A DNA stretch of 6,276 nt from Deltaproteobacteria bacterium UBA6967 (GTDB lineage: Bacteria; SAR324; NAC60-12), in the NCBI GenBank assembly GCA_002450295.1, contig DJYX01000280.1, forward strand, positions 2,476-8,751, given 5' to 3'. Position numbers and translations under genes: made by a program. Below are positions 5,077 to 6,276 of this stretch, piece by piece (the first letter of the stretch is position 1; each line of letters starts with the position of its first letter). The notes below the pieces were generated by a model. The model was not told where the DNA came from. It made no database searches and saw only the letters and a program-made list of their open reading frames with translations.

Positions 5077-6276
5077 TCAGATAAGTTGGGTGGCAACCGG
5101 CAATCGGCGAATTCGTTTTCCAGTTGCAGTGTAAATGGCGTTACAGAGCGCAGGAGCAATCGGTGGCACTCCTGGTTCCCCAACCCCACCTGGAGCTTCA
5201 TCATTTTCGATGATACTCACAAATACTTCGGGAGACTCCGAAAGGCGAGCGACCCGATAATCATGGAAGTTGCTGTTGGCCACAGCCCCATCCTTCAAGG
5301 AAATTTGTTCGTAGAGAGCAGCAGAGAGCCCGAAGACCACTGCTCCCTCCAATTGCTGGCGGATGATGTTGGGGTTGACGTATCGTCCGCAGTCAATCGC
5401 ACAATGAACTTTATGAACACGAACGGTGCCTGCGTCAACAGAAACTTCAACAACCTGGGCAACAATACTTTTAAAGGACTCATGGAGAGCGATGCCTCTG
5501 GCATGCCCCTCTGGCAGTTCAGCGCCCCAGCCGGCCTCCTTAGCAGCACGCTTCAGCACAGTTCGATGACGTGGCTGGTCGTTTAACAATGCCAAACGAT
5601 ATTCCAGTGGATCACGACCCACAAGGTTTGCGGCTTCATCCAGTACACTTTCGACGGTAAAGGCATTATGAGAGTTGCCAACAGATCGCCAGAAGCCCAC
5701 ACGAATACCGGGCTCAACCACCTCATAGTCCATTTCGTGCTCAGGGATCGCATAAGGCAGCTGGGTTCCTTTCGTGGAGGTCACATCCCAATCGATCCAT
5801 TTCAAAGCACTACCCACAGCTCTAGTATCCATCAACTGCCAAGCAAATTCAGAGATAGCCGATGGACCTGCCAGCTGATGGTTCCATGAACTAGGGAATC
5901 CGTCTTCACCTAGCTGAACCTGCAAGCGACTTTTGTAGGCCGGCCGATAGAAATCATGCTGCGTATCCTCCTCTCTGGTCCAGATCAACTTGACCGGACG
6001 TCCAACTGCTTTGGATGCCTGAACCGCTTGAATTGCGAAGTCCCAACCTCTGCGTCCAAAGCCTCCGCCCAAATAGGTGGTGTGAACCGTCACTTGCTCC
6101 GGTTCCAATCCTGTGATTTCAGCTGCCTTGTCTCGGACCACTTCGGGAAACTGGGTCGGCACCCACACCTCACAGCGGTCTGAACGCACATCAGCCGTGC
6201 AGTTCATCGGTTCCATCGTAGCATGGGCAAGATAGGGCAGGAAGTACTCAACATCCAGGGTCTTCTCTCCTGAAAT
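5077..6276 (-). CDS. Molybdopterin-binding subunit of a xanthine dehydrogenase-family enzyme, IorB-like (partial, N-terminus outside window)
   Basis: The frame runs open from the right edge to TGA (5079-5077), giving 399 visible C-terminal residues; full members are about 700-750. The first Met of the long frame (6216) is internal: the 20 codons before it read on as ISGEKTLDVEYF then LPYLAHAT, producing the family signature AHATMEPMN (visible residues 18-26). Further hallmarks (visible numbering): GGGFGRR (70-76) for the molybdenum cofactor, GFWRSVGNSHNAF (194-206), DCGRYVNP (295-302), and GVGEPG with Glu367, the likely catalytic base, in a C-terminal block ending TGKRIRRLP. These fit isoquinoline 1-oxidoreductase beta-type or aldehyde dehydrogenase subunits better than classical xanthine dehydrogenase. 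Substrates in the family are aldehydes or N-heterocycles hydroxylated with water, usually periplasmic for IorB types. A small 2Fe-2S partner gene is expected beyond the window. Substrate unknown. Confidence 0.92.
   Translation of the reverse strand: MSGEKTLDVEYFLPYLAHATMEPMNCTADVRSDRCEVWVPTQFPEVVRDKAAEITGLEPEQVTVHTTYLGGGFGRRGWDFAIQAVQASKAVGRPVKLIWTREEDTQHDFYRPAYKSRLQVQLGEDGFPSSWNHQLAGPSAISEFAWQLMDTRAVGSALKWIDWDVTSTKGTQLPYAIPEHEMDYEVVEPGIRVGFWRSVGNSHNAFTVESVLDEAANLVGRDPLEYRLALLNDQPRHRTVLKRAAKEAGWGAELPEGHARGIALHESFKSIVAQVVEVSVDAGTVRVHKVHCAIDCGRYVNPNIIRQQLEGAVVFGLSAALYEQISLKDGAVANSNFHDYRVARLSESPEVFVSIIENDEAPGGVGEPGVPPIAPALCNAIYTATGKRIRRLPVATQLI

Noticed and set aside
5086..5586. 166-codon plus-strand open frame opposite the Mo-hydroxylase gene
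   Set aside because: Antisense shadow of strongly conserved family motifs; product has no recognisable features.

Overview
The window reads as bacterial DNA, most likely from a Gram-negative, proteobacteria-like and possibly uncultured environmental lineage. The support is a glutathione-type glyoxalase I of the kind common in proteobacteria, an IorB-type molybdenum hydroxylase subunit, compact co-directional genes and the use of TTG starts. The sequence alone does not fix the species. Coding GC looks moderate, and the first ~700 bases are clearly more AT-rich. I see no tRNA, rRNA, CRISPR array, transposase or integrase.

Layout. Positions 1-67 may hold the last codons of a plus-strand gene entering from outside the window. 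Positions 68-718 are AT-rich with no convincing gene. They contain a striking 11-bp perfect inverted repeat (TGGCA7 / T7GCCA) interleaved with a second inverted repeat, an 8-bp tandem duplication and a possible sigma70-like promoter. Positions 719-1651 (+) encode a complete aldo/keto reductase with its catalytic tetrad and a strong ribosome binding site.

The rest is a convergent minus-strand array, read from the right edge leftward: (1) the C-terminal ~400 residues of an IorB-like molybdopterin-binding dehydrogenase subunit, cut by the window edge; (2) a glyoxalase I-like VOC protein with all four metal ligands; (3) a polytopic membrane protein of no recognised function with conserved-looking histidine motifs; (4) a thiamine-diphosphate (ThDP) enzyme of the acetolactate synthase/benzoylformate decarboxylase superfamily; (5) a probable 68-residue single-pass membrane protein. 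Gaps are 48, 9, 17 and 27 bases, so genes 2-5 and perhaps 1 are probably cotranscribed from a promoter outside the window.

How they may work together (inference): the soluble enzymes all belong to families acting on aldehydes, 2-oxoaldehydes or 2-oxoacids. These are a Mo hydroxylase (aldehyde or N-heterocycle oxidation), glyoxalase (2-oxoaldehyde plus glutathione), a ThDP lyase (2-oxoacid decarboxylation or carboligation) and, convergently, an NADPH carbonyl reductase. A small carbonyl-processing pathway with an unknown membrane component is the most interesting reading, but no substrate can be named from the sequence.
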